Shown piece by piece: positions 1 to 8,762 of a DNA stretch of 64,000 nt. Position numbers and translations under genes: made by a program. The notes under the pieces were generated by a model. The model was given only the letters and a program-made list of their open reading frames with translations, ran no database searches and was not told the origin of the DNA. Source of the DNA: Anaerolineales bacterium (GTDB taxonomy: Bacteria > Chloroflexota > Anaerolineae > Anaerolineales > UBA11579). Each line of letters begins with the position of its first letter. The first letter of the stretch is position 1. Where the stretch lies: contig JAHBVC010000001.1 in NCBI GenBank assembly GCA_019637755.1, forward strand, positions 248,001-312,000, written 5' to 3'.

Positions 1-579
1 TTCCTGGTGGTGGCGGCGCGTTTGATGCAAATCAAGTCTGAGGCGCTGCTGCCGCGCCCGGTGGTGCGCCAACCCGACGAAGAGGACCCGGCCGAAGCGC
101 TGGTGCAGCAGTTGCTGCTGTATAAGCGCTTCAAGGAGCTGGCCAGCCTGCTGACGCTGCGCCAGGACACCGCGCTGCGCAGTTACCTGCGCATGGCGCC
201 GCCGCCGAAGGTGGAGGGCCGCCTGGACCTGAGCGGGCTGACCGCGGTGGACATTCACCGCGCGGCGATGAAGGTGCATGCGCGTGCGGATGCGCGCGCC
301 CCGCTGCGCACGGTGGTGGCCGCGCCGCGCGTGACGATTCGCGAGAAGATCAAAACGATCGCCGATATGCTGCGCCAGAAGACGGTCACCAGCTTCCGCG
401 AACTGGTCGCCGGCACGCCGGACCGTTTGCACGTCGTGGTTACCTTCCTGGCAATGCTGGAGCTGGTGCGCCGTTACCGCATCGCCGCCAAGCAGGAGGC
501 GCTATTCGAAGATATTGAGCTGCGCCGCGATGACAACTGGAATGAGACGCTCGACTTTGAGTTGGAGTTTACGGAGTAA
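1..579 (+). CDS. scpA: Segregation and condensation protein A, C-terminal part
   Basis: This is the 3' part of a kleisin that bridges the SMC ATPase heads in chromosome condensation. The frame is open from base 1, so the true start lies upstream. The first visible residues include LMQIKSEALLPRP, matching the ScpA helix that ends in an IKS-x-LLP motif. The last ~80 residues form the winged-helix domain that binds the SMC head, with the conserved TSFRELV segment. SMC itself is encoded at 8.8-12.4 kb on the other strand. No scpB follows, although scpB commonly does in other bacteria. The family call rests on motif and architecture. Confidence 0.88.
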   Translation, partial: FLVVAARLMQIKSEALLPRPVVRQPDEEDPAEALVQQLLLYKRFKELASLLTLRQDTALRSYLRMAPPPKVEGRLDLSGLTAVDIHRAAMKVHARADARAPLRTVVAAPRVTIREKIKTIADMLRQKTVTSFRELVAGTPDRLHVVVTFLAMLELVRRYRIAAKQEALFEDIELRRDDNWNETLDFELEFTE

Positions 580-587
580 GTACCTCC

Positions 588-862
588 GTCATTCCGACGA
601 GGGCAAAGCCCGAGGAGGAATCCTTTAGGGCATTGCAAGGACCAGCTTGACTCCTAATGGCCCAAAGGATTCCTCGGCTTTGTACATAGCAACCCAAATA
701 GACTTAAGAATGCCGCCTCGGAATGACATAGACTTCAAGCACCCCCTCATTCCGAGCCTGAGTGAAGCGAATGGCGAGGATCCTTTAGGCATTCCGAGTA
801 CAAGCTTGACTTTTCCTGCCCTAAAGGATTCCTCACTCACTTCGTTCGTTCGGAATGACGGG
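588..862. repeat. Dispersed 'cattccgag...gaatccttta' inverted-repeat cluster
   Basis: Two inverted pairs of the same short element lie here. Forward copies begin cattccga and end ggaatccttta (about 590-625 and 748-790). Reverse copies begin taaaggattcctc and end cggaatgac (about 660-727 and 820-858). Related copies occur near 6.1-6.3, 53.2-53.95 and 63.3-63.4 kb. There is no coding potential beyond accidental open frames. It is a REP-like or non-autonomous mobile repeat; its mobility mechanism is not visible here. Confidence 0.75.
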
Positions 863-871
863 TCGGATTTT

Positions 872-1177
872 ATGCCTTACTACGTGTATATCATGTGCAA
901 CCGCACTCGCACGATCTATACCGGCGTGACCAGCAATCTAGAAGGCCGCGTATTGCAGCATAGATCCAAAGCACAGGCAGGCTTCACTCAAAAATACGAC
1001 ATTACTAAACTGGTTTATTATGAGGAGTACACAACCGCGCTGGAAGCGATTGCGCGCGAGAAGCAAGTTAAAACGTACAGAAGAGAAAAGAAGGTTGCTC
1101 TGATCAACGCCCTCAACCCCAAGTGGCAAGACCTAGCTGAGGATTGGGAACCGAATGCCCCCAAAGAAAACCGCTAA
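872..1177 (+). CDS. GIY-YIG superfamily small nuclease-like protein (UPF0213 type)
   Basis: A 101-residue single-domain protein of the GIY-YIG endonuclease superfamily. The signature is split as YVYIM near the N-terminus and IYTGVT about ten residues later, followed by the conserved Arg of LEGRVLQH, a KLVYYEE segment and REKQVKTYRREKK. ATG 872 is chosen because the fold begins at once; the longer open frame upstream lies inside the repeat cluster and is not gene-like. The 3' end overlaps the E1 gene by 23 nt. Stand-alone members are widespread and mostly without a proven function; DNA repair or mobility roles are only suggestions. Confidence 0.82.
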   Translation: MPYYVYIMCNRTRTIYTGVTSNLEGRVLQHRSKAQAGFTQKYDITKLVYYEEYTTALEAIAREKQVKTYRREKKVALINALNPKWQDLAEDWEPNAPKENR

Positions 1178-3245
1178 AACTACAAAAGCCAAAACCACAA
1201 AAAAGGCCGCCGCCCCCAGCGTGAACTGGGAGCAGGTGGCCCGGCTGCTGCTCACCTCGCGCACGATTGACGAGATCGAGGAGCAGGAGCTGGCGCCGGC
1301 TGGCAAGGTAACCTACCAGTTCTCCTCCAAGGGGCACGAGCTCTCGCAGATACTGCTGGGGCTGCAGCTGACCCAGGGGCATGATGCGGCTACGGTGTAT
1401 TACCGCAGCCGCCCGTTCATGCTGGCCGCCGGGCTCACGCCGCAGGAAGCCTTCGCCGCCGACATGGCGCGCACTGGCTCGCCGTCTGAGGGGCGCGATG
1501 TGGGCGTGGTGTACAGCCTGCCGCCGCGGCACGGCGTGACCGTGCTGCCCTCCTCCGGCGATGTGGGCGCGCAATACACCCCTGCGGCGGGTTGGGCGCA
1601 GGCGGCCACCTACTACCAGAACGAACTCAAGGACAAAGAGTGGAAAGGCGCCATCGCCGTGGCGCTGGGCGGCGACGGTTCGGTGGCCACCAATGGCTTC
1701 TGGGCAGCGCTGACGATTGCCACCACGCTTGAGCTGCCGATGCTGTTCTTTATCGAAGACAACGGCTACGGCATCTCAGTGCCCAAACACTTCCAAACGC
1801 CTGGCGGCGATATTGCCGCCAATTTGAAATCATTTAAGAACTTGCGCATCACCACTGGGTCTGGCACCGAGCCGAAGGAAACCGCCGAGCGCATCGCCGA
1901 CGCGGTGAGCTATGTACGCTCCGGCGCGGGCACGGCGCTGCTCAAACTCAGCGTACCGCGCCTTACCGGGCACACGTTTGGCGAAGACCAGACGGCCTAC
2001 AAGAGCGCCAAGCAACTCAAAGAAGAGCAAAGCCGCGATCCGTTGCTGGCGCTACGCAAGCACCTCGATGCGAAATTTGATTGGGACGGGCTGCAGGCCG
2101 ATGTTGAGAAGGACGTACGCAGCCAACTGGCGGCCGCCGAGGGCAACCCGCAGCCAGCCAGCTACAGCGGCACGCTGCATTTGTTCGCGGCGGGCGAGCA
2201 CCGCGCGCAGGTGCCGCCGGCGCTCAACAAGCCTGCCGCCACCTTCGCTAGCGCCCCTGCCGAAGATGGCGCACGCATCAACATGTCTGAAGCCATCCGG
2301 CGCACGATGGAAGTGGAGCTGGAGCAAAACCCGCGCCTGCTGATCTTCGGTGAGGATGTTGGCCCGCGCGGTGGCGTGCATCGCGTCACGCTGGATTTGC
2401 AAAAGAAATATGGTGCGGCACGCGTCTTCGATACCTCGCTGTCTGAGGAAGGCATCATCGGACGCGCCGCGGGCATCGCTATGGCCGGGCTGACCGCCCT
2501 GCCAGAAATTCAGTTCCGCAAATATGCAGACCCGGCCACCGAGCAAATTAATGACACAGGCTGGGTGCGCTGGCGCACGCACGGCAAATTCGCCGTGCCG
2601 ATGGTGATCCGCATCCCCGTCGGCTACAGCAAGAAGACTGGCGATCCGTGGCACTCCGTCTCGGGCGAGGCCATCTACGCGCACAGCCTGGGTTGGCGCG
2701 TGGCGATGCCCTCCAACGCTGCCGATGCAGTAGGCCTGCTACGTGCCGCGCTACGCGGCCAAGACCCGACGATATTCCTGGAACACCGTGCGCTATACGA
2801 CACGCCGCCCTCGCGCCGCCCCTATCCGGGCGACGACTACGCCCTGCCCTTCGGCAAGGCGGCCGTACTGCAAGCCGGCGCTAAGCTCACCGTGGTGAGC
2901 TGGGGCGAGATGCTGCACCGTTGCCTGGAAGCCGCCGAGCCGTTCGCCGGCCAGGTAGAGATCCTTGACCTGCGCACCGTATCCCCGTGGGATAAGGACG
3001 CTGTGCTGGCCTCGGTGCGCAAGACCGGGCGCGTGCTCATCGCCCACGAGGACACGCACACCGGTGGCTTCGGCGGCGAGATCGCCGCCACGATAGCCGA
3101 AGAAGCCTTTGCCTATCTTGATGCGCCCGTGGCGCGGGTAACCACGCCCGACGCATTGATCCCATACAACATTGCGTTGATGAACACTATCATTCCAAGT
3201 GTGGAGGCCTTACGAACACGCATAGACGAACTGCTCACGTGGTAA
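1155..3245 (+). CDS. 2-oxoacid dehydrogenase E1, fused alpha and beta subunits
   Basis: A thiamine-diphosphate enzyme that decarboxylates a 2-oxoacid and passes the acyl group to the lipoyl E2. A lysine- and alanine-rich N-terminus precedes an E1-alpha-like half (~25-345). It carries the TPP/Mg motif: GDG at 173-175, N180, and the closing EDN at 201-203. A linker rich in Ala and Pro leads to the E1-beta half from ~375, with LLIFGEDVG and EGIIGRAAGIA. The fusion (696 aa) resembles single-chain E1 proteins of branched-chain or pyruvate type. Substrate cannot be decided, since no E2 or E3 gene is nearby. It overlaps its upstream and downstream neighbours, suggesting co-transcription. Confidence 0.87.
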   Translation: MPPKKTAKTTKAKTTKKAAAPSVNWEQVARLLLTSRTIDEIEEQELAPAGKVTYQFSSKGHELSQILLGLQLTQGHDAATVYYRSRPFMLAAGLTPQEAFAADMARTGSPSEGRDVGVVYSLPPRHGVTVLPSSGDVGAQYTPAAGWAQAATYYQNELKDKEWKGAIAVALGGDGSVATNGFWAALTIATTLELPMLFFIEDNGYGISVPKHFQTPGGDIAANLKSFKNLRITTGSGTEPKETAERIADAVSYVRSGAGTALLKLSVPRLTGHTFGEDQTAYKSAKQLKEEQSRDPLLALRKHLDAKFDWDGLQADVEKDVRSQLAAAEGNPQPASYSGTLHLFAAGEHRAQVPPALNKPAATFASAPAEDGARINMSEAIRRTMEVELEQNPRLLIFGEDVGPRGGVHRVTLDLQKKYGAARVFDTSLSEEGIIGRAAGIAMAGLTALPEIQFRKYADPATEQINDTGWVRWRTHGKFAVPMVIRIPVGYSKKTGDPWHSVSGEAIYAHSLGWRVAMPSNAADAVGLLRAALRGQDPTIFLEHRALYDTPPSRRPYPGDDYALPFGKAAVLQAGAKLTVVSWGEMLHRCLEAAEPFAGQVEILDLRTVSPWDKDAVLASVRKTGRVLIAHEDTHTGGFGGEIAATIAEEAFAYLDAPVARVTTPDALIPYNIALMNTIIPSVEALRTRIDELLTW

Positions 3246-3625
3246 CCCGCGCCGCGCTCAGCCTGGCGGCACTCAGCCTGCTGCTGGCCGCCTGCGGCGA
3301 AAAGCCGGCCGCCAGCCCGCCGGCCGACGCGCCGCTCAGTGCGCAAGCCGAACAAGGCAAGCGCCTGTTCAGCCAGTACTGCGGCGCCTGTCACAGCATT
3401 GTGGGTGACGCCGCCATCGTTGGCCCGGCGATGGCCGGCATCGCCACGCGGGCGGGCACACGCATTGAGGGGCTGAGCGCCCAGGATTACATTGTGGAGT
3501 CGATCCTGGCGCCGGGCGCCTACCTGGTGCCAGGCTTCGATAACCTGATGCCGAGCACCTGGGGTACCACGCTCACCGGCGAAGAAATGGATGCCATTGT
3601 TGCGTTTCTGCTGACACTCCAATAG
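3239..3625 (+). CDS. Class I cytochrome c, predicted lipoprotein
   Basis: A small c-type cytochrome carrying electrons outside the membrane. It starts at GTG 3239, overlapping the E1 stop by 7 nt. A hydrophobic signal ends in the lipobox LAAC, placing the lipid-bearing Cys at residue 19. A Pro/Ala linker follows, then one haem site CGACH (residues 48-52). A candidate axial Met lies in NLMPSTWG near residue 104. At 128 aa it is typical for a single-haem class I domain. The next gene is a di-haem cytochrome c peroxidase homologue, so this protein is a plausible electron donor; that pairing is inferred from context only. Confidence 0.88.
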   Translation: MVTRAALSLAALSLLLAACGEKPAASPPADAPLSAQAEQGKRLFSQYCGACHSIVGDAAIVGPAMAGIATRAGTRIEGLSAQDYIVESILAPGAYLVPGFDNLMPSTWGTTLTGEEMDAIVAFLLTLQ

Positions 3626-3667
3626 CCCACGGGGTTAGTGTTAGCACATAGAAGAGGAGATATTCGC

Positions 3668-5914
3668 TTGATTAAAACCATACTCACCTGGATTGGGCGC
3701 GTGTTGGCGGCGCTGCTCGGCTTGCTCGCGCTGGCCTTGCTGGTCGCCGCCTTCCGCCCCGTGCCGCGCGATGAAGTGCCGGCCGTGTACGGCGCGGGGG
3801 CCAGCTCAGTGCAGCCCTCCACCACCGGTTTGCTGCGCGCCTTCCCGGAGCTCAACTCTCCGGTAGATAACCCGCAGACTGCCGAGAAGGTGGCGCTGGG
3901 CCGCCTGCTGTTCTTTGACCCGGTGCTCTCTGACAACAATGAGATGAGCTGTGCCAGTTGCCACCACCCGGATCTGGGCTTCGCCGATGGGCGCCAGCTC
4001 GCCCAAGGGGTGGATGGCGAGACTCAGCGCAACGCGCTGAGCTTATGGAACGTGGCCTATAGCGCCCACTTCTTCTGGGATGGGCGCGCCCCCTCGCTGG
4101 AAGAGCAGGTGCTGGTGCCGCTGGAACACCCCAACGAAATGCAAGTGAGCGACCGCGGCGCGCTGGAAGCCGAACTGGAAGCCATTCCGGAATATGTGCA
4201 ACTGTTCGATGCGGCCTTCCCCGGCCAGCGCATCAGCGTAAAGACGGTGCAGCACGCGCTGGCCGCTTTTGAGCGCACGCTGACCTCGCAAAACAGCCCG
4301 TTCGATGCCTACGCCGCCGGCGATCTGCAAGCGCTGACCGCTAGCCAGCGCCGCGGCTTCGCCCTGTTCCGCTCGGCGGCCACGCGCTGCTTTGAGTGCC
4401 ACACCGCGCCCACCTTCGGCAACGACACCTTCCGCATCACCGGCGTGGCTGACCTCGAGGGCCAGGAGCACGACCCCGGCCGCTCGGCGGTGGGCGATGC
4501 GCCCGATGGCGCCTTTAAGGTGCCCACGCTGCGCAACATCGTGCTCAGCGCGCCCTACATGCACAACGGCATCTTTGCCAGCCTGGAAGAAGTGATCGAC
4601 TTCTATGCCGGCGGTGGTGGCCGTGCCGATGGCGTGCAAGGCGTTGACCCGCTGATCCGCCCGTTTGAGCTCACTGATCAGGAAAAGAGCGATCTGATCG
4701 CCTTCCTCTACAGCCTGACGGACGAGAGCCAACTGCCCGAGATCCCCACGGAAGTGCCTTCCGGCCTGCCGGTGGTGACGCGCATCGAAAACCCGGAACG
4801 CAACAATGCTGCCGAGATCAATGCGCCCGGCAGCGGCGAGACGGTGAGCAATGGCAGCGGGGCGGAGATCGTGGTGCAGCCGGATGAAACCATCCAGGCC
4901 GCGGTGGACCGCGCCCGCCCGGGCGATACGGTGCTGATCCCCTATGGCCTGTATCACGAACGCGTGGTGGTGGACCTGAACGACATCACCATTCTGGGTG
5001 TGCCCAACGCCGCCGGCGAGAACCCCGTGCTGGATGGCGAAGACAAGCTGACCGAAGCGGTGATCGCTTCCGGCAACAACTTCGAGATCGGCTACCTGGA
5101 TGTGAAGAACTACACCGATAACGGCGTGATCGTGGAGGGCGTGACCAATGTGCACATGCACCACATCTACGCCGAGAAGACCGGCACCTACGGCCTCTAC
5201 CCGGTGCAGAGCACTGGCGTTTTGATCGAAGACAGCGAAGTGACCGGCGCCGATGATGCCGGCATCTACGCCGGGCAGAGCGAAGACGTGGTGATCCGCA
5301 ACAATATCGTGCACGGCAACGTGCTGGGCATTGAGGCGGAGAACACGGTGAACGCCGAGCTGTACGGCAACCATGCCTACAACAATACCTGTGGCATCCT
5401 GGTGGTGCTGCTGCCACATCTCACCTCACGCATTTCGTTGAACACGCAGGTGTACGACAACCTGATTGAAGCCAACAACCACAGCAACTTTGCCAAAGAT
5501 GGCACCGCCGCGGCGATCATGCCGCCGGGCACGGGCATCGCCCTGATCGCCTCGGACAAGGTGGAAGTCTATGGCAACACGGTGAAGGACAACAACACCG
5601 GCGGCATCGGTATCTTCAGCCTGACGATCGCCTACGCCAAGGATGAGATCGATGTGGGTGACCGCCCCGAGGATATCTACATCCACGACAACCAGTTGAT
5701 CAACAACGGCCAGCAGCCGGATCCGTTCCTGGCGCAACTGGGCGTGCCGGGCTCCGACATCCTGTGGGATGTGAGCGGCGCCGGGCTGCGGGTAGACCAG
5801 CCCGAAGAGGGCCTCAACGTCTTCCCGCCGCTGCTGCCCAGCTCCAGCTGGGGCGACTGGGCCTATCGTATGTACTGGCATGCGCTCAACTTCGTGATAG
5901 GGCTGGTGAGCTAG
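3668..5914 (+). CDS. Di-haem cytochrome c peroxidase/MauG-like domain fused to a right-handed beta-helix
   Basis: A 748-residue exported protein with two modules. TTG 3668 is chosen because a strong ribosome site (gaagaggag) lies 7-8 nt upstream; an in-frame GTG at 3638 has none. After an N-terminal membrane segment comes a di-haem peroxidase domain (~55-360) with haem motifs CASCH (95-99) and CFECH (241-245), plus ALGRLLFFDP and KVPTLRN. From ~395 to 720 the chain is a parallel beta-helix with repeating turns such as GIYAGQSEDVVIRNN, like NosD-type or carbohydrate-handling helices. The C-terminus has an aromatic hydrophobic end. The gene follows a cytochrome c lipoprotein. Its substrate is unknown. 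Confidence 0.85.
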   Translation: MIKTILTWIGRVLAALLGLLALALLVAAFRPVPRDEVPAVYGAGASSVQPSTTGLLRAFPELNSPVDNPQTAEKVALGRLLFFDPVLSDNNEMSCASCHHPDLGFADGRQLAQGVDGETQRNALSLWNVAYSAHFFWDGRAPSLEEQVLVPLEHPNEMQVSDRGALEAELEAIPEYVQLFDAAFPGQRISVKTVQHALAAFERTLTSQNSPFDAYAAGDLQALTASQRRGFALFRSAATRCFECHTAPTFGNDTFRITGVADLEGQEHDPGRSAVGDAPDGAFKVPTLRNIVLSAPYMHNGIFASLEEVIDFYAGGGGRADGVQGVDPLIRPFELTDQEKSDLIAFLYSLTDESQLPEIPTEVPSGLPVVTRIENPERNNAAEINAPGSGETVSNGSGAEIVVQPDETIQAAVDRARPGDTVLIPYGLYHERVVVDLNDITILGVPNAAGENPVLDGEDKLTEAVIASGNNFEIGYLDVKNYTDNGVIVEGVTNVHMHHIYAEKTGTYGLYPVQSTGVLIEDSEVTGADDAGIYAGQSEDVVIRNNIVHGNVLGIEAENTVNAELYGNHAYNNTCGILVVLLPHLTSRISLNTQVYDNLIEANNHSNFAKDGTAAAIMPPGTGIALIASDKVEVYGNTVKDNNTGGIGIFSLTIAYAKDEIDVGDRPEDIYIHDNQLINNGQQPDPFLAQLGVPGSDILWDVSGAGLRVDQPEEGLNVFPPLLPSSSWGDWAYRMYWHALNFVIGLVS

Positions 5915-5933
5915 AAATAAAGGCAAGTAATAC

Positions 5934-5974
5934 AAAAACGGCAGCCGCAGCATATGCTGCGGCTGCCGTTTTTT
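5934..5974 (+). terminator. Intrinsic terminator after the peroxidase gene
   Basis: A near-perfect palindrome, cggcagccgcagca paired with tgctgcggctgccg, is flanked by an A run and a run of T. It ends the E1-cytochrome-peroxidase operon. Confidence 0.9.
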
Positions 5975-5984
5975 GTGCTTAGCG

Positions 5985-6330
5985 CAATACTGGGGCGGGT
6001 CTGAGACCGCCCCTACGTTTGTGAGTCTATACATTCCACGCTCCTGCAAGTCTGAGCTAGCGGCAAGCTGGGTTTTGGCATAAGCCCAACTTAGTGTCAT
6101 CCCGAGCGTAGCGAGGGATCCTTTAGGTCACAGCAAAAGATAAGCATCTTTTGAAGCAACTTCACGGATCCCTGCTCGGCTTTACGGCCTCGCTCGGAAT
6201 GACAACGCGTGCCTACAGGTTTAGGCACTGTAAGGTGGCTTTTTGTATGACCTAAAGGATCCCTCCTCGGCCTAGCGGCCTCGTTCGGGATGACAACAAG
6301 ATTCAGGGAAGCGCTGCTGCCCTGCTCACC
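5985..6330. repeat. Intergenic repeat region upstream of rpsF
   Basis: A stretch without genes. It contains a gggcggtct/agaccgcccc-type hairpin at ~5993-6014. It also holds three copies of the dispersed element: one forward (cccgagcgtagcgagggatcc, ~6100-6125) and two reverse (ending gaatgaca at ~6200 and gggatgaca at ~6294). No other signal was seen. Confidence 0.7.
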
Positions 6331-6343
6331 GCCACCCTTCTCC

Positions 6344-6362
6344 CGCATTTATGCTAAAATTG
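6344..6362 (+). promoter_or_regulatory. Probable extended -10 promoter of the rpsF operon
   Basis: The sequence TATGCTAAAAT contains TAAAAT preceded by the TGn extension. No good -35 box is seen at 16-18 bp. It precedes a ~65-nt leader ending in the gagaaggaga ribosome site of rpsF. Confidence 0.5.
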
Positions 6363-6425
6363 CCAGGTTAAATCAACTCGCCCTTGGCCGCGCAGCCAAG
6401 GGCTTGCCCATGAGAAGGAGATTCG

Positions 6426-6716
6426 ATGCGCAAGTATGAAGTGACCTATATCATTCACCCTGACCTCGATGGTGACGCGTTCAAAGCGCTCAACGAGCAG
6501 GTGCAGGGCTGGATCACCGCCCCCGGCGGCACGATCGAAAAGACCGATGTGTGGGGCAAGCGCAAGCTGGCTTACCCGATCAAGAAGCAGGGCGAAGGCC
6601 AGTATGTGCTGCTGCACACCGAGATGGACCCGACCCAGTGTGCCGAGCTGGAGCGCCAGTTCCGCCTGCAGGAGGCGATCATGCGCTTCCTGATCGTGGC
6701 GGTTGACGAGGCGTAA
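6426..6716 (+). CDS. rpsF: 30S ribosomal protein S6
   Basis: A 96-residue S6 with the family landmarks RKYEVTYIIHPDL at the start, the VWGKRKLAYPIKKQGEGQYV core and IMRFLIVAVDE at the end. A strong ribosome site (agaaggaga) lies 5-6 nt before ATG 6426. It is the first gene of an operon with ssb 18 nt downstream, the widely conserved rpsF-ssb order. rpsR, which normally follows ssb, is absent here. Confidence 0.96.
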   Translation: MRKYEVTYIIHPDLDGDAFKALNEQVQGWITAPGGTIEKTDVWGKRKLAYPIKKQGEGQYVLLHTEMDPTQCAELERQFRLQEAIMRFLIVAVDEA

Positions 6717-6734
6717 GCCCGGCAACGAGGCACC

Positions 6735-7151
6735 ATGAGCCGCGGCCTCAACAAAGTGATGCTCATCGGCCATTTGGGCCGAGACCCAGAGTTGCGCTAC
6801 ACGCCCGGTAACCGGGCGGTAGCCAACTTTAGCCTGGCCAGCAATCAAAGCTGGAGCACGCCCGAGGGCGAAAAGCGCCGCTCTACCGAATGGTTCACGA
6901 TTGTGGCCTGGGCGGGGCTGGCTGAATTTGCCAAGCAGTACCTCAAAAAAGGGCAACAGGTCTACGTAGAAGGCCGCCTGAAGACACGCCGCTGGCAGGA
7001 CGAGCACGGCACCACGCGCAGCAGCGTGGAAGTGGTGGCACGCGAGATCCTGATGCTGAGTGAACGCCAGGAAAAGCTGGATGTGGATTCAGAAGCCCCC
7101 TTCCCCGAAGACAGCCTTCCTCAAAACGAGGATGACGAGTTTCCCTTTTAG
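6735..7151 (+). CDS. ssb: Single-stranded DNA-binding protein
   Basis: A 138-residue SSB that protects single-stranded DNA and recruits repair and replication proteins. The OB fold spans ~1-108, with MLIGHLGRDPELRYT, WFTIVAWAGLAE and the QQVYVEGRLKTR strand. A short acidic linker ends in DDEFPF, the C-terminal tip that binds partner proteins. The gene is 18 nt after rpsF and 25 nt before the foldase gene. Confidence 0.96.
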   Translation: MSRGLNKVMLIGHLGRDPELRYTPGNRAVANFSLASNQSWSTPEGEKRRSTEWFTIVAWAGLAEFAKQYLKKGQQVYVEGRLKTRRWQDEHGTTRSSVEVVAREILMLSERQEKLDVDSEAPFPEDSLPQNEDDEFPF

Positions 7152-7176
7152 TACACGCGCCAAGAAAGCAACCTAG

Positions 7177-8418
7177 ATGAAGAAATCATTTAACCTCACC
7201 CCCAATACTCTCATCGGCGCGGAGCGCGACCGTTTCATCACCCGCCTGCTGACCATCGGCACGATCGCCATCGTGGTGATCGTGCTGGCTCTGGTGGGCT
7301 ATGCCTACGCCCATGAGAAATACATCGTGCCGCGCCAAACACTGGCCCGGGTGGAAGGCGTTGAGATCAGCGGTGCGCAATATCAGCAACGCGTACGCGT
7401 CAACCGTACCCGCGTGGTGAACCTGTTCATGCAGTATTACCAGATGCAGAGCCTGATCACCGATCCCAGCTTTCAGCAGCAACTGTCTACCCAGTTGATG
7501 GGCATGCAGTATGACCTGCAGCCGCTGGTGATGGGCGAAAGCACGCTGAACGAGCTGATCGATGACGAGCTGCTTAAGCTGGCCGCCGCCGACAATGGCA
7601 TTGAGATCAGCGAAGCCGACGTGGAACGCGAGCTGCAGAGCTACTTTGGCTACTTTCCCCAGGGAACGCCAACCAGCCAGCCGACGCGCACGCCGTACGC
7701 CACCGCTACGCTGAACGCCACGCAGCAAAGCTTGCTGGGTATTACCCCCAGCGCGGAGGAAGCGGCAACCGCCACCGTGCAGCCAACCGCCACGAGCGCC
7801 AGCAGCAATGCCACCCCGGTCCCCAGCGCCACGCCGGTGAACGAAGAAGGCTACCGCCAGCTACTAAGCGAGTACTTCACCACCCAGGCTGGCGAAGGGG
7901 TAGACGAGCAAGCGATCCGCGAGCTGGTGTACGCCAACCTGCTGCGCCAGGCCTATCGCCAAAAATTTGAGCCCACCGTAGCCAACAGCGAAGACCAGGT
8001 GTGGGCACGCCATATTCTGGTGGCCACCCAGCAGGAAGCGATCGAAGTGCTGGCCCGCCTGGCCGCGGGCGAAGACTTCGCTAGCGTAGCCAGCGAAGTC
8101 TCGCTGGACACGGGCAGCAAGAACATCGGTGGTGACCTGGGCTGGTTCCCGCGGGGGCGCATGGTAGAGCCGTTCGAGGAAGCCGCTTTCGCTCTGCCAG
8201 TGGGCAGCACCAGCGAAGTGGTGCAGACCGACTTCGGCTGGCATGTGATCCAGGTGCTCGGCCACCAGGAGCAGCCGATGAGCGAGACCGACTTCAACCA
8301 GCGCGTAGAAGATGCGCTGAACGCCTACCTGGCCGAATTGCGTGAGCAATACGACTGGGAGATCATCGGGGAGCGCTGGAAAGCAGCCACCCCAGACAAG
8401 CCGGATCTGAACGGCTAG
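7177..8418 (+). CDS. Membrane-anchored parvulin-type peptidyl-prolyl isomerase (SurA/PrsA-like)
   Basis: A 413-residue predicted extracytoplasmic foldase. A single membrane segment (~23-45) anchors it. A SurA-N-like helical region follows (~55-160), interrupted by a Pro/Thr/Ser-rich low-complexity insert (~165-220, repeated TPT and ATAT motifs). The parvulin domain is near 275-365, with ARHILV at its start and GGDLGWFPRGRMV and FGWHVIQV later. Low-complexity TPT linkers recur in exported proteins of this genome. Third gene of the rpsF operon, ended by the hairpin at 8435. Confidence 0.87.
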   Translation: MKKSFNLTPNTLIGAERDRFITRLLTIGTIAIVVIVLALVGYAYAHEKYIVPRQTLARVEGVEISGAQYQQRVRVNRTRVVNLFMQYYQMQSLITDPSFQQQLSTQLMGMQYDLQPLVMGESTLNELIDDELLKLAAADNGIEISEADVERELQSYFGYFPQGTPTSQPTRTPYATATLNATQQSLLGITPSAEEAATATVQPTATSASSNATPVPSATPVNEEGYRQLLSEYFTTQAGEGVDEQAIRELVYANLLRQAYRQKFEPTVANSEDQVWARHILVATQQEAIEVLARLAAGEDFASVASEVSLDTGSKNIGGDLGWFPRGRMVEPFEEAAFALPVGSTSEVVQTDFGWHVIQVLGHQEQPMSETDFNQRVEDALNAYLAELREQYDWEIIGERWKAATPDKPDLNG

Positions 8419-8434
8419 CCAGTAAGCACACGAA

Positions 8435-8469
8435 CAAAAAAGCCGCTCCATAAGGAGCGGCTTTTTTTG
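8435..8469. terminator. Bidirectional terminator between the foldase and PspC genes
   Basis: The hairpin agccgctcc/ggagcggct has an A run on one side and a T run on the other. It can end the convergent transcripts from both sides. Confidence 0.9.
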
Positions 8470-8481
8470 TGCACATCGCGC

Positions 8482-8682
8482 TTACTCGACCGGAATGACC
8501 GCCCAGCCGATGATGTAGAGCAGCAAGCCCGGTACACCGCCCGGCAGGAAGGCGATCACAAATGCCAGGCGGAACCAGAACGGGCTGATGCCGAAGAAGG
8601 CGCCTAAGCCGCCACACACCCCAGCAAAAACACGGTCGTTACGCAAGCGGCGCAGCGGCCGCCCTGAAGCATTAGTCATCAT
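8482..8682 (-). CDS. PspC-domain small membrane protein
   Basis: A 66-residue protein consisting almost only of a PspC domain: basic RRLRNDRVFAGVCGGLG, then two hydrophobic helices and the GWAVIPVE end. PspC domains occur in envelope-stress regulators and in small standalone membrane proteins of unknown role. A gaggtg ribosome site precedes ATG 8682; a second ATG lies one codon in. The gene is separate from smc, which ends 80 nt upstream on the same strand. Confidence 0.85.
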   Translation of the reverse strand: MMTNASGRPLRRLRNDRVFAGVCGGLGAFFGISPFWFRLAFVIAFLPGGVPGLLLYIIGWAVIPVE

Positions 8683-8762
8683 TCACCTCGTTTCAATCAC
8701 CTTGAGCGAAAGCGCCCATCTATCACTATACGTTGCGCCGCCGCGGTGGTTGCACGGCAAGG

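Noticed and set aside
647-871. N-terminal extension of the GIY-YIG protein
   Set aside because: The extension is translated from dispersed repeats and is not part of the fold; ATG 872 starts the domain.
4043-5419. 458-codon minus-strand open frame
   Set aside because: Antisense to the peroxidase/beta-helix gene; His/Val-rich nonsense product.
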